DNA from: Azorhizobium caulinodans ORS 571 | Lineage (GTDB): Bacteria; Pseudomonadota; Alphaproteobacteria; Rhizobiales; Xanthobacteraceae | Length of the DNA stretch: 64,000 bases | Assembly: GCF_000010525.1 (NCBI RefSeq) | Contig: NC_009937.1 | Span: forward strand, 4,711,001-4,775,000 | Direction of reading: 5' to 3' | Part shown: positions 19,078-29,030 of the stretch, in pieces | Numbering within the stretch: position 1 is the first letter of the stretch | Layout: each line of letters opens with the position of its first letter | Position numbers and translations under genes: made by a program | The notes under the pieces: generated by a model | Databases searched by the model: none | What the model was told of the DNA's origin: nothing | The model's input: the letters and a program-made list of their open reading frames with translations, nothing else

Positions 19078-20064
19078 TCAGATATTCAGGTTGGCCATCA
19101 CCGGCTCGGGATAGCGCGTGCCGGCCACCGCCTGGGGCGGGAACAGGGCGTCGAGTTCCGCGACCTCGGCCGGCGAGAGGCGGATCGCCACCGCCGCCGC
19201 ATTCTCCTGCAGATATTTGATGCGCCGCGTGCCGGGGATCGGGATCACATGGGGCTGTTTGTTGAGGATCCAGGCCAGCGCGATCTGCGCGGACGTCACC
19301 TTGCGGGCCGCGGCGAAGGCGGCGAGCGCATCGGTGAGGCGCTTGTTCTGGGCGAAGGCCTCGCCTTGGAAGCGCGGGTTGTGACGGCGGAAGTCATTCT
19401 CCGCGAGCGTGTCCGTGCTGGTGATGGCGCCAGTGAGGAAGGCGCGCCCCAGCGGGCTATAGGCCACGAAGCTGATGCCGAGATCCGCGCAGACGCCGAG
19501 CATCTCGGCCTCCGCATCGCGGGTCCAGAGCGAATATTCGGTCTGGACGGCGGTGATGGGATGCACGCCATGGGCCCGCTTCAGGGTGGCCACCGAGCAT
19601 TCCGAGAGGCCGAGGTGGCGCACCTTGCCCTCCTCCACCAGCCGCGCCATGGCGCCCACGGTGTCTTCGATGGGCGTCTTGGGGTCCACGCGGTGCTGGT
19701 AATAGAGGTCGATGGTCTCGATGCCGAGGCGCTTCAGGCTCGCCTCGCAGGCCTCGCGCACATAAGCGGGCGAGCCGTTGATGCCGAGGCGCTCGCCATT
19801 GGGGCCGCGCACGTTGCCGAACTTGGTGGCGAGCACCACCTTCTCGCGCTTGCCCTTCAGGAACTGGCCGAGGAGGCGCTCATTGTGGCCGACGCCATAC
19901 ATGTCGGCGGTGTCGAAGAAAGTGATGCCGGCGTCCAGCGCGGCTTCGAGGGTGGCGAGCGACTGGGTGTCGTCACTGGCGCCGTAGAATTCGGACATGC
20001 CCATGCAGCCGAGGCCGATGGCGGACACGGAAAGGCCAGTGCGACCGAGCGGACGGTGGTCCAT
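19078..20064 (-). CDS. Aldo/keto reductase
   Basis: 328-aa NADPH-dependent (beta/alpha)8 oxidoreductase, AKR13/YghZ-like group. The catalytic tetrad elements are visible: [14 protein letters not shown] (Asp and Tyr), VLATKFG (Lys) and YYQHRVD (His). C-terminal cofactor-binding [18 protein letters not shown] is present. I choose the ATG at 20064 ([10 protein letters not shown]) behind GAGGCG over one four codons upstream. Divergent from a TetR regulator with a palindrome between them, which suggests it is the regulator's target. Its physiological substrate is unknown. Confidence 0.9.
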   Translation of the reverse strand: MDHRPLGRTGLSVSAIGLGCMGMSEFYGASDDTQSLATLEAALDAGITFFDTADMYGVGHNERLLGQFLKGKREKVVLATKFGNVRGPNGERLGINGSPAYVREACEASLKRLGIETIDLYYQHRVDPKTPIEDTVGAMARLVEEGKVRHLGLSECSVATLKRAHGVHPITAVQTEYSLWTRDAEAEMLGVCADLGISFVAYSPLGRAFLTGAITSTDTLAENDFRRHNPRFQGEAFAQNKRLTDALAAFAAARKVTSAQIALAWILNKQPHVIPIPGTRRIKYLQENAAAVAIRLSPAEVAELDALFPPQAVAGTRYPEPVMANLNI

Positions 20065-20131
20065 GGTTCGCCTCATATGTCGGGATGTGAGAGAAAGGGC
20101 GGCGGTCCTGCGCCGCGAAGACGGAACTCAG

Positions 20132-20149
20132 GTAAACCGGATCGTTTAC
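20132..20149. promoter_or_regulatory. Palindromic TetR operator candidate
   Basis: Perfect inverted repeat GTAAAC-N6-GTTTAC centred between the divergent aldo/keto reductase and tetR genes, 10 nt before the tetR ATG. The position and symmetry fit a TetR-family operator that controls both genes. Confidence 0.65.
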
Positions 20150-20159
20150 TTTGTCAAGC

Positions 20160-20777
20160 ATGACGTCGCCCAAGGTTGACCGGCGCGGCACCGCCGCCCG
20201 CATCCGCACCGCCGCCCGTGCGCTCTTCCTGGAGCGCGGCTATGGCGCGACCAGCATGGATGCGGTGGCGGCGGCAGCGCCCGTCTCCAAGCGCACGCTC
20301 TATCAATATTATCCCGGCAAGGCCGAGCTCTTCGGCGCGGTGATCGCGGAGGTGTGGGGCCGTTTCACGGACGCCCCGCCCCTGCCCGATCCTTCCGCCG
20401 CGGCGCCCCGCGCGGTGCTGACCGCCTATGTGGAGCGCCTGCGCGCCCATTGGGATCAACCGGAAGTGATCCCCTTCCTGCGCCTCATCATCGCCGAGGC
20501 GCCGCGTTTTCCCGAACTCGCCCCTGCCTATGTGCAGGCCGGCAAGCAGCAGGTGACGGAGAGTCTGGGCGCCTATTTCGAGGTCCTCGCCCGCGCCGGG
20601 CATCTGCGCCGGCCCGGCAATCCGGGGCTGGCCGCCGCGCAGTTTCTCGGCATGGTGAAGGAGACCTTGTTCTGGCCCCGCGTCTTCGGCGGCGGCGCGA
20701 GCTTTGCCGTGACGGATGTGGTGGAGGCGGCGCTGGACATGATCCTGCTGCCGGAAAAGGGCGACCCGACCGGCTGA
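20160..20777 (+). CDS. TetR/AcrR family transcriptional regulator
   Basis: 205-aa repressor. The N-terminal helix-turn-helix is intact: TAARIRTAARALFLERGYGATSMDAVAAAAPVSKRTLYQYYPGKAELF. The C-terminal ligand domain resembles the AefR/C-terminal TetR_C_7 type. The ATG at 20160 is preferred; a TTG three codons earlier is in frame. Its binding site is likely the GTAAAC palindrome that overlaps its own promoter. Confidence 0.88.
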   Translation: MTSPKVDRRGTAARIRTAARALFLERGYGATSMDAVAAAAPVSKRTLYQYYPGKAELFGAVIAEVWGRFTDAPPLPDPSAAAPRAVLTAYVERLRAHWDQPEVIPFLRLIIAEAPRFPELAPAYVQAGKQQVTESLGAYFEVLARAGHLRRPGNPGLAAAQFLGMVKETLFWPRVFGGGASFAVTDVVEAALDMILLPEKGDPTG

Positions 20778-20903
20778 AGCTGCGCGTGGGCATGGCACCG
20801 GATGCAACCGACTTCCCTTGCCGCAGTCGGCCTTCACTGCTAAGAGGCGCCACCGCGCGTGATCGCGGATCCCTTTCAGCTTCAGAACGACAGGACGATC
20901 ATC

Positions 20904-21326
20904 ATGGCGATCGAGCGCACTTTCTCGATCATCAAGCCCGACGCGACGCGTCGCAACCTCACCGGCGCGATCAATGCGGTCATCGAGAAGGCTGGCCTTC
21001 GCATTGTCGCCCAGAAGCGCATCCAGATGACCAAGGCTCAGGCCGAGGCCTTCTATGCGGTCCACAGCGCCCGCCCCTTCTTCAATGACCTCGTGTCCTT
21101 CATGACCTCCGGTCCGGTGGTCGTGCAGGTGCTCGAAGGCGAAGACGCGGTCGCCAAGTATCGCGAAGTGATGGGCGCCACCAACCCGGCCAATGCGGCC
21201 GAGGGCACCATCCGCAAGCTCTTTGCCGAGTCCATCGAGGCGAACTCCGCCCATGGTTCGGACAGCGTTGAGAACGCCGGCGTCGAGATCGCCCAGTTCT
21301 TCTCGCAGAACGAGATCGTCGGCTGA
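20904..21326 (+). CDS. ndk: Nucleoside diphosphate kinase
   Basis: 140-aa enzyme that balances NTP pools by phosphate transfer through a phosphohistidine. It shows [18 protein letters not shown] at the start, the [17 protein letters not shown] block, and the active-site motif [13 protein letters not shown] with the catalytic His. The ATG at 20904 (MAIERTF) is the family start. A large hairpin follows the stop. Confidence 0.96.
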   Translation: MAIERTFSIIKPDATRRNLTGAINAVIEKAGLRIVAQKRIQMTKAQAEAFYAVHSARPFFNDLVSFMTSGPVVVQVLEGEDAVAKYREVMGATNPANAAEGTIRKLFAESIEANSAHGSDSVENAGVEIAQFFSQNEIVG

Positions 21327-21335
21327 CATCTCTTT

Positions 21336-21375
21336 CCGGCCCGCGCGGCACCGATCTGGTTCCCGCGCGGGCCGG
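21336..21375 (+). terminator. Long GC hairpin after ndk
   Basis: Perfect 13-bp arms CCGGCCCGCGCGG/CCGCGCGGGCCGG with a 14-nt loop start 10 nt after the ndk stop. No T run follows, so it may act as a factor-assisted terminator or mRNA stabiliser. Confidence 0.5.
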
Positions 21376-21488
21376 CCTCTGGCCGCAGGGCCGCCCTGCA
21401 TGGTTTCGCCTTGAGACCCGCGCGCCCCTGACGTAGGAGGAGCGGGCACCGCCGGACCTTGCCGGCCGCTCAAGGTGAGCCGCTCCCC

Positions 21489-22187
21489 ATGTCCATCTCC
21501 TCGCCGGAATTCTGGCTCGCCTTCCTGCAGCTCGTCTGGATCAACGTCCTGTTGTCCGGCGACAATGCGGTGGTCATCGCCATGGCGTGCCGCTCCCTGC
21601 CGGAGCGCACCCGCAAGTGGGGCATCGTGCTCGGCTCGGGCGTGGCGGTGGGACTGCGCATCCTCTTCACCGGCATCGTTGCCACCCTGCTGGCCTTGCC
21701 CTGGCTGAAGGTGGTCGGGGCCGTTGCGCTCTTCTACATCGCCATCGACCTTGCCCTGCCCGACGACGAAGGAGCCGAGAGCGTCAAGGCCAGCGAGAGT
21801 CTGTGGCGGGCGGTCGGCACGGTCGCGCTCGCCGACATCGTCATGAGCCTCGACAATGTGGTCGCCGTCGCCGCCATCGCCAATGGCAATTTCCTGCTGC
21901 TGGTGCTGGGCCTTGCCATCTCCATTCCGCTGATCGTCGCCGGCTCCTCGCTGGTGATGGCGATGCTCGACCGCTTCCCTATTCTGGTGTGGGCGGGCGC
22001 GGCGCTGCTGGGCTGGATCGCCGGCGAGATGCTGCTGTCGGACGCCGCCGTCATGGACCGCCTCGGCGGGCATGAGGTGACAGAGCATTGGTCGCTCCTG
22101 GCGGCCGCAGCCGGCGCCGTATTCGTGGTGGCCACCGCCTGGATCTGGGGGCGGGTGCGAAGTGCGCGGGCCGATACCACGGCCTGA
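21489..22187 (+). CDS. TerC/YjbE family integral membrane protein (copy 1)
   Basis: 232-aa protein with about seven membrane helices. It has the conserved NVLLSGDNAVVIAMACR motif near the N-terminus and VMSLDNVVAVAAIA in the middle; the acidic residues in these are thought to bind metal ions. TerC proteins are linked to manganese export or metal loading of exported enzymes. It starts at the ATG at 21489 (MSISSPEFW). The next gene is a close paralogue in the same orientation, so the pair arose by tandem duplication. Confidence 0.88.
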   Translation: MSISSPEFWLAFLQLVWINVLLSGDNAVVIAMACRSLPERTRKWGIVLGSGVAVGLRILFTGIVATLLALPWLKVVGAVALFYIAIDLALPDDEGAESVKASESLWRAVGTVALADIVMSLDNVVAVAAIANGNFLLLVLGLAISIPLIVAGSSLVMAMLDRFPILVWAGAALLGWIAGEMLLSDAAVMDRLGGHEVTEHWSLLAAAAGAVFVVATAWIWGRVRSARADTTA

Positions 22188-22316
22188 TCAGCTACCAGAG
22201 TAAGGGCAACGACCCATAAAGACTGAAAACCGGCGCCGGATGGAACGCGGGGGTTGAACGCCTTCCCAAAGGTCATGTAAGGCCCACGCGCGCAACACCC
22301 GTCCCAAGGATGCGGA

Positions 22317-23057
22317 ATGGACCTCAGCAACCCCACCTTCTGGCTTTCGCTGCTCCAGATCGTCTGGATCGACCTGCTTCTGTCGGGCGACAATGCGGTG
22401 GTCATCGCGCTGGCCTGCCGCTCCCTGCCGCCGAGCCAGCGGCGCTGGGGCATCATCCTCGGCGCCGGCGCCGCGGTCGGGCTGCGCATCATCTTCGCCC
22501 TGGCCATCTCCTATCTGCTGGGCGTGCCGTTCCTGAAGATCGCCGGCGCGGTGCTGCTGCTGTGGATCGCCGCCAAGCTCGTGCTGAGCGGCGAGGAAGA
22601 GGCCCACGAGGTGGAGGCCTCCGACAGCCTGTGGCGGGCGGTGCGCACCATCGCCATCGCCGATGCGGTCATGAGCCTCGACAATGTGGTGGCCATCGCC
22701 GCCGCATCGCGCGGTCATCCCGAGCTCTTCATCTTCGGCCTGCTGCTCACCATTCCGCTGATCGTCGCCGGCTCCCAGCTTGTGCTGGCCCTGCTCCAGC
22801 GCCTGCCCATCCTCGTGTGGGCCGGTGCGGCGCTGCTCGGCTTCATCGCCGGCGAGATGCTGGTGAGCGATGTGATCTCTATCGACCTGCTGAAGGGCTT
22901 CAACCCGGCCTTCGTGAAGCCGGATCTGGAAGCCCCCGGCGGCATCGGCCCGGCGGCCCTGCCCCATTATGTGGCGGGCGCTCTGGGGGCCGTGGTGGTG
23001 GTCGCCATCGGCCTTGTCCTGCGCAAGCGGCCGGCCGCTTCCGAGCACGGGGCCTGA
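22317..23057 (+). CDS. TerC/YjbE family integral membrane protein (copy 2)
   Basis: 246-aa paralogue of the preceding gene. It repeats the signatures DLLLSGDNAVVIALACRSLP and VMSLDNVVAIAAASRG at the same positions and has the same helix pattern; it differs in a longer C-terminal loop (DLLKGFNPAFVKPDLEAP). It begins with MDLSNPTFW at 22317, 129 nt after copy 1 ends. Two adjacent copies may form a heteromer or respond to different metals. Confidence 0.88.
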   Translation: MDLSNPTFWLSLLQIVWIDLLLSGDNAVVIALACRSLPPSQRRWGIILGAGAAVGLRIIFALAISYLLGVPFLKIAGAVLLLWIAAKLVLSGEEEAHEVEASDSLWRAVRTIAIADAVMSLDNVVAIAAASRGHPELFIFGLLLTIPLIVAGSQLVLALLQRLPILVWAGAALLGFIAGEMLVSDVISIDLLKGFNPAFVKPDLEAPGGIGPAALPHYVAGALGAVVVVAIGLVLRKRPAASEHGA

Positions 23058-23130
23058 TCCACGGGCCGCGCCGCGCGGCATCTCGTCACCCTTCCGGGCT
23101 TGCCCTATAAAGTCCGGAAGGAGCCTGTTC

Positions 23131-25221
23131 ATGAACCAGCACGTCTCGGCCCCGGTCATCCGGGCGTCCGCCTGTCCCCACGATTGCCCCTCCACCTGCG
23201 CCCTTGAGGTGGAAGTCCTGGACAGGAAGCGGATCGGCCGCGTGCGCGGGGCGAAGGACAACAGCTACACGGCCGGCGTCATCTGCGCGAAGGTCGCGCG
23301 CTATGCGGAGCGCACGGACCATCCCGAGCGCCTGATGCACCCGCTGCGTCGGGTCGGCCCCAAGGGCTCCACCCAGTTCGAGCGCATCTCCTGGGACGAG
23401 GCCCTGGACCGTGTGGCGGAAGGGCTGCTGAAGGCCGAGCAGGCGCATGGGGCGGAAAGCGTCTGGCCCTATTATTACGCGGGCACCATGGGCCTCGTGA
23501 TGCGCGACGGCATCAACCGGCTGACCCATGCCAAGAAATATTCCCGCTTCTTCTCCTCCATCTGCGTGAACCCGGCCTGGAGCGGCTACATCGCCGGCAC
23601 CGGCCGCCTCGGCGGCACCGACCCGCGCGAGATGGGCGTCTCCGACCTCGTCATCATCTGGGGCACCAATGCGGTGGCGACCCAGGTCAATGTGATGACC
23701 CATGCGGTGAAGGCCCGGAAGGAGCGCGGCGCGAAGATCGCGGTGGTGGACGTCTATCGCACGCCCACCATGGAGCAGGCGGACATCCCCCTCCTCATCC
23801 GCCCCGGCACGGACGGCGCGCTCGCCTGCGCCATCATGCATGTGCTGTTCCGCGACAACCGGGCGGACCGCGCCTATCTCGCTCGCTATGCCAATGACGC
23901 GGCCGAGTTCGAAGCCCATCTCGCGACCCGCACGCCGGAATGGGCGAGCGCCATCACCGGCCTGCCGGTGGCGGAGATCGAGGCCTTCGCCAAGCTCGTG
24001 GGCGAGACGCCCCGGAGCTTCTTCCGCATCGGCTATGGACTCTCGCGCAGCCGCAATGGCGCGGTGAACATGCACGCGGTGACGTCCATCCCCGTGGTGT
24101 CGGGGGCCTGGCAGCATGAGGGCGGCGGCGCCTTCCACTCCAATTCCGGCATCTATCGCACCCGCAAGACCATGATCGAGGGCCTGGATGTGCTGGACGC
24201 CAAGGTGCGCCAGCTCGACCAGTCCCGCATCGGTGCCATCCTCACCGGCGATCCGGAGGTGCTGTCCGGCGGCCCGCCGGTCACGGCCATGCTGATCCAG
24301 AACACCAACCCAATGAGCGTGGCGCCGGATCAGGAGCGGGTGAAGCAGGGCTTTGCCCGCGACGACCTGTTCGTCGCCGTGCACGAGCAGTTCCTCACCG
24401 AGACCGCCCGGCAGGCGGATATCGTGCTGCCGGCCACCATGTTCACCGAGCATGACGATCTCTATCAGGGCGGCGGCCACCAGCATCTGCTGCTCGGCCC
24501 CAAGCTCGTGGACCCGCCCGGCGAGTGCCGCAGCAATCATGAGGTGATCGCCGAGATCGCCCGGCGCGTGGGCGCGGAGCATCCCGGCTTTTCCATGAGC
24601 CCGCGCGAGCTGATCGACTGGACGCTGAACGCCTCCCAGCGCGGCACGCTGGAGCATCTGGAAGCGGAGCGCTTCATCGACATCCAGCCGGAATTCGAGA
24701 GCGCCCACTTCCTCAGCGGCTTCGGCCACAAGGACGGGCGCTATCGCCTGAAGCCCGACTGGACGCGCCCGCCCATCCCCGCCCCCGGCCTGTTCGGCCC
24801 GTGGGAACAGATGCCGGAATTCCCGGACCATTGGGCCGTCATCGAGGCGCCCACCGCCGAACACCCGTTCCGGCTCGTGACGGCCCCGGCGCGCAACTTC
24901 CTCAACTCCACCTTCAACGAGACGCCCACCTCGGTGAAGCGCGAGGGCGGGCCGACCCTTCTCATCCATCCCGAGGATGCGGCCGCGCGCAGCATCGCCG
25001 AGGGCGACACGGTGGAGGTGCGCAACACGCGCGGCACGGTGGCACTGACGGCCAAGCTGTTCGACGGCCTGCGGCGGGGCGTGGTGGTGGCCGAGCAGAT
25101 CCACCCCAACTTCGCCCATGCGGGCGGACGCGGCATCAACACCCTCACCGGCGCCGACCCCGTCGCCCCGGCGGGCGGCGCGGCCTTCCATGACAACCGG
25201 GTGGATGTGGTGAAGGTCTGA
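23131..25221 (+). CDS. Molybdopterin-dependent oxidoreductase (DMSO reductase superfamily)
   Basis: 696-aa catalytic subunit that holds a bis-molybdopterin guanine dinucleotide cofactor. The N-terminus has a 4Fe-4S cysteine set C-x3-C-x3-C...C (SACPHDCPSTCALEV and GVICAKVARYAERTDHPERLMHPLRR). Mid-protein NTNPMSVAPD and TETARQADIVLPATMFTE are cofactor-binding blocks, and a molydop_binding domain ends the protein (VEVRNTRGTVALTAKLFDGLRRGVVV). The ATG at 23131 follows GGAAGGAG; no twin-arginine signal, so it is probably cytoplasmic. It has no partner subunit next door, similar to single-subunit formate-dehydrogenase-like or polysulfide-like proteins. Substrate unknown. Confidence 0.88.
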   Translation: MNQHVSAPVIRASACPHDCPSTCALEVEVLDRKRIGRVRGAKDNSYTAGVICAKVARYAERTDHPERLMHPLRRVGPKGSTQFERISWDEALDRVAEGLLKAEQAHGAESVWPYYYAGTMGLVMRDGINRLTHAKKYSRFFSSICVNPAWSGYIAGTGRLGGTDPREMGVSDLVIIWGTNAVATQVNVMTHAVKARKERGAKIAVVDVYRTPTMEQADIPLLIRPGTDGALACAIMHVLFRDNRADRAYLARYANDAAEFEAHLATRTPEWASAITGLPVAEIEAFAKLVGETPRSFFRIGYGLSRSRNGAVNMHAVTSIPVVSGAWQHEGGGAFHSNSGIYRTRKTMIEGLDVLDAKVRQLDQSRIGAILTGDPEVLSGGPPVTAMLIQNTNPMSVAPDQERVKQGFARDDLFVAVHEQFLTETARQADIVLPATMFTEHDDLYQGGGHQHLLLGPKLVDPPGECRSNHEVIAEIARRVGAEHPGFSMSPRELIDWTLNASQRGTLEHLEAERFIDIQPEFESAHFLSGFGHKDGRYRLKPDWTRPPIPAPGLFGPWEQMPEFPDHWAVIEAPTAEHPFRLVTAPARNFLNSTFNETPTSVKREGGPTLLIHPEDAAARSIAEGDTVEVRNTRGTVALTAKLFDGLRRGVVVAEQIHPNFAHAGGRGINTLTGADPVAPAGGAAFHDNRVDVVKV

Positions 25222-25224
25222 GTC

Positions 25225-25908
25225 TCAGAGCCAGCCGGCCCGGAGCCCGGCCGCGGTGAGCGTCAGCACGGCGAGCACCGCGGCGATGGCTTCCACCAGC
25301 CCGAAGCCGCTGACGACCACGGCCCCCAGCGCGACGCCGCAGATGAAGGCGACCCAGGAGAGCGCATAATCCGCGCATTCCCGCGCGCTGGCGCGGCCCA
25401 GCAGGGCGCGCACCAGCGACTGCCCGAAGCTGAACAGCGTGCCGGTGACGAAGCTCTTGCCGATATCGGCGCCGTCGACCACCTGATGGGCCGTGTTCTG
25501 CATGCCCATGGTGGCGGCGATGAGGAACAATGGCAGCCGGCCCCAGCCCGTGAGCACGAGCGCCAGCGCCGTTGCGAACAGCAGGATTTCGGCCACGAGC
25601 ACCCAGACCATGCGGTGCCGGGAGACCGTTTCCATGATGAGCGTGCCGAGGGCGGCGCCGCCCACGAAGCACAGCACCACCAGCCCGGCGAGCAGCAGGA
25701 CGGAGAAATCCCCCTGCGCCAGCGCCGAGCCGAGGCGGGTGGAATTCCCGCTCATGAAGGAAAGGTAGAGCTTGTCCGCCTGGGAGAAGCCGACGGCATC
25801 CACATAGCCGGCGACGGCGGTCATGACGACGGCGAACAGAAGGGGATGCCGGCAGGCGGAACGGCTCTTCTCCGCAGCCCCCGCGCCGCTCTCCGCCTGT
25901 GTCGCCAT
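25225..25908 (-). CDS. YoaK-like membrane protein (DUF1275)
   Basis: 227-aa membrane protein with about six helices. It shows VVMTAVAGYVDAVGFSQADKLYLSFMSGNSTRLG near the start and AATMGMQNTA mid-protein, both diagnostic of the DUF1275/YoaK family. Start at ATG 25908 (MATQAESGAG). A longer reading frame that starts with GTG at 26319 runs antisense to purN and is not used. Function of the family is unknown. It lies downstream of purN on the same strand. Confidence 0.85.
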   Translation of the reverse strand: MATQAESGAGAAEKSRSACRHPLLFAVVMTAVAGYVDAVGFSQADKLYLSFMSGNSTRLGSALAQGDFSVLLLAGLVVLCFVGGAALGTLIMETVSRHRMVWVLVAEILLFATALALVLTGWGRLPLFLIAATMGMQNTAHQVVDGADIGKSFVTGTLFSFGQSLVRALLGRASARECADYALSWVAFICGVALGAVVVSGFGLVEAIAAVLAVLTLTAAGLRAGWL

Positions 25909-25925
25909 CGGCTGCCTGTCCCCGG

Positions 25926-26578
25926 TCAGACCCGCGGCACCACCAGAACGTCGCGCACCGGGCGCTCGTCGCTGACGATGGTCCGCTCGTTCTCCACCCG
26001 CAGCCGGCCGGAGGCCAGAAGGGCGAGGCCCTTGGGATAGATCACATGCTCCTGCTCCAGCACACGGTGGGCAAGCACGTCCGGCGTGTCGTCCGCATGC
26101 ACGGGCACGGCGGCCTGAAGGATGATCGGCCCCTCGTCCATCTCGGCGCGGACGAAATGCACCGTGCAGCCGTGCAGGCGCACGCCGGTCTCGATGGCGC
26201 GGGCATGGGTGTCGAGCCCCTTGAAGCTCGGCAGCAGCGAGGGATGCACGTTGATCATGCGGTCGCGCCAGCGCTCCACCAGCCAGGGCGTGAGCAGCCG
26301 CATGAAGCCGGCAAGGCACACGATCTCGATGCCCGCGATGCGCAGGTGCGCGTCGAGCGCGGCGTCGAAGGCGATGCGGTCGGCATAGTCGCGGTGGCTC
26401 AGGACCAGCGTCTCGATGCCGTGCTCGCGCGCGAACTCAAGGCCCGCCGCATCCGCCTTGTTCGACAGGACAAGCGAGATTTCAGCGGGAAAATCCGGCG
26501 CCTGCGCGGCCTTCACCAGCGCGGCCATGTTGGAGCCGCGCCCGGAAATGAAGACGGCGGTGCGCTTGCGCTGCTGGC

Positions 26579-26582
<4 letters not shown>
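25926..26582 (-). CDS. purN: Phosphoribosylglycinamide formyltransferase (folate-dependent)
   Basis: Third step of purine synthesis, formyl transfer from 10-formyltetrahydrofolate to GAR. 218 aa with the N-terminal [16 protein letters not shown], the active-site [21 protein letters not shown] (Asn and His) and the acidic loop [11 protein letters not shown]. It overlaps purM by 4 nt (ATGA), the classical purMN operon. Confidence 0.95.
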
Positions 26583-27649
<1,067 letters not shown>

Positions 27650-27829
27650 CTTCGTCCTCGCGCCCGTGGTGGAACCGGTGGCGCCTGTGCCGCCGAGCCC
27701 GCGTTCCACTTCCGGCATCCTGCTCCAGGCGGGTCGCGCCTGCGTGATCCAGCGCGCGGCTTAGCCGCGAACCGCGCGCGAGGCAAGGCGCAGCGCCGCA
27801 CAGGGGGCCTTCGCCTGCCGCGGGCGGGC

Positions 27830-28726
27830 TCAGGCCGTGGGACGGCAGCCCTCCACCAGCCGGGCGAAGGCAGCGATGTCGCGCACGAAGGGCGAGCTGC
27901 GGCGCCAGACCATGCCGATGCTGCGCCGGGGCGCCGGCTCGGGAAAGCGCACGAGGCGCACGCGCGGGATCTGGCCGCCCTCGCAGGCAACGAGCATTTC
28001 CGGCAGCAGGGTCACGCCCTGCCCGTTGGCCACCAGTTGCACCAGGGTGGACAGCGAGGTGGCGCCGAACCGGCGCAGGCGGCGCTGATCCATGGCGCCG
28101 CAGACCTGAAGCGCCTGATCGCGGAAGCAGTGGCCGTCTTCCAGCAGCAGCAGATCGTCCGGCGCCAGATGGTCTGGCGTCGCAAGATCGCCCTCGGGCA
28201 GTTCGGCCCCTTCCGGCAGCGCGAGGAGAAAGGCGTCATCGAACAGCGCCCGCGTCTCCAGTGCCGGATGCTCCACCGGCAGGCTGAGGATGAGCAGGTC
28301 GAGGCTGCCGTTGAGGAGTTCGGCGACCAGTTGCTCCGTCTGCGTCTCCCGCAGCGCCAGTTCCACCCGCGGATAAGCCTGCCCCACCGCCGGCAGCAGG
28401 CGCGGCAGGAGATAGGGCGCGACGGAGGGAATGACGCCGAGCCGCAGCCGCCCCTCCAGCAGCGAGCCCTGTGCCCGGATGGAGCGCTCCAGATCGGTGA
28501 GGCTGGCGAGGATTTCCCGCGCCCGCACCGCCGTCTCCTCGCCCATGGGGGTCAGACGGACGGAGCCGCGCCCGCGCTCCACGAGATCGACGCCGAGGTC
28601 AGCCTCCATGTCGCGGATCTGCATGGAGAGCGCCGGCTGGGTGACGGCGCATTCCTCGGCCGCGCGGCCGAAATGGAGGTGACGGGAGAGGGCTTCGAAA
28701 TAGCGAAGCTGACGGGTGGAGAGCAT
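27830..28726 (-). CDS. oxyR: LysR-type peroxide sensor OxyR
   Basis: 298-aa LysR regulator that senses hydrogen peroxide by disulfide formation. The N-terminal HTH is MLSTRQLRYFEALSRHLHFG...AALSMQ-like (TQPALSMQIRDME). The redox pair C200 and C209 sits in LEDGHCFRDQALQVC, with the same 9-residue spacing as E. coli Cys199/Cys208. No catalase or ahpC gene is next to it in this window. A palindrome with a T-N11-A core directly abuts its start codon, consistent with autoregulation. Confidence 0.92.
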   Translation of the reverse strand: MLSTRQLRYFEALSRHLHFGRAAEECAVTQPALSMQIRDMEADLGVDLVERGRGSVRLTPMGEETAVRAREILASLTDLERSIRAQGSLLEGRLRLGVIPSVAPYLLPRLLPAVGQAYPRVELALRETQTEQLVAELLNGSLDLLILSLPVEHPALETRALFDDAFLLALPEGAELPEGDLATPDHLAPDDLLLLEDGHCFRDQALQVCGAMDQRRLRRFGATSLSTLVQLVANGQGVTLLPEMLVACEGGQIPRVRLVRFPEPAPRRSIGMVWRRSSPFVRDIAAFARLVEGCRPTA

Positions 28727-28728
28727 CC

Positions 28729-28745
28729 AATAAGTTTATCTTATT
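28729..28745. promoter_or_regulatory. Palindrome at oxyR start, LysR-type T-N11-A box
   Basis: Inverted repeat AATAAG-N5-CTTATT directly next to the oxyR start codon, containing a T-N11-A core (T at 28731, A at 28743). LysR-type regulators bind such sites and often repress their own gene from them. Confidence 0.55.
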
Positions 28746-29001
28746 CAAATTCGCGCGCAAACTGATTTGTACCGCTCGCGATGGAAGGGCATGTTCCCCA
28801 ACGAAGGCCGCGCAAGCAGCGCGCCTCATCTACGGTCCCGTCGTGGTCTCCCCCCAGCACGACGGGACCGGTCCGCCGGCTTTGCACCGGCCGGACCATG
28901 GGCCGCCCCCGCGGCCCCAGCGCCTCCGGTTTGCGGCCGGAGGCGTTAACCACCGCCAGCCTCACGCCATCTCTCCCCGCGCGGCCAAGCTCAAGGCGCT
29001 C

Positions 29002-29025
29002 TATAAGTCCCTCATACGATGAGGG
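29002..29025 (+). promoter_or_regulatory. TATAAG box and SD-sequestering hairpin before the large secreted protein
   Basis: TATAAG at 29002-29007 is a -10-like box. It is followed by a perfect stem CCCTCAT/ATGAGGG (29009-29015, 29019-29025) with loop ACG. The right arm holds the GAGGG Shine-Dalgarno of the ATG at 29031, so folding would hide the ribosome site. Confidence 0.5.
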
Positions 29026-29030
29026 TAGCC

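Larger units (their letters stand above)
28727..29030. other. 304-nt intergenic region dense in inverted repeats
   Basis: Contains no credible gene. The left 40 nt are A+T-rich and hold the likely oxyR promoter and palindrome. From 28833 to 28945 four hairpins follow one after another with gaps of 0-3 nt: arms 28834-28845/28858-28869 (12 bp, extended by one pair), 28870-28879/28887-28897, 28900-28906/28911-28917 and 28921-28929/28937-28945. A fifth lies at 29009-29025. This is either a structured leader of the downstream gene, a small RNA, or terminator-like elements. Confidence 0.6.

Noticed and set aside
25225..26319. Longer YoaK-like protein starting with GTG at 26319
   Set aside because: The extension runs within purN in another frame and has no family match; the YoaK homology begins at the ATG at 25908.
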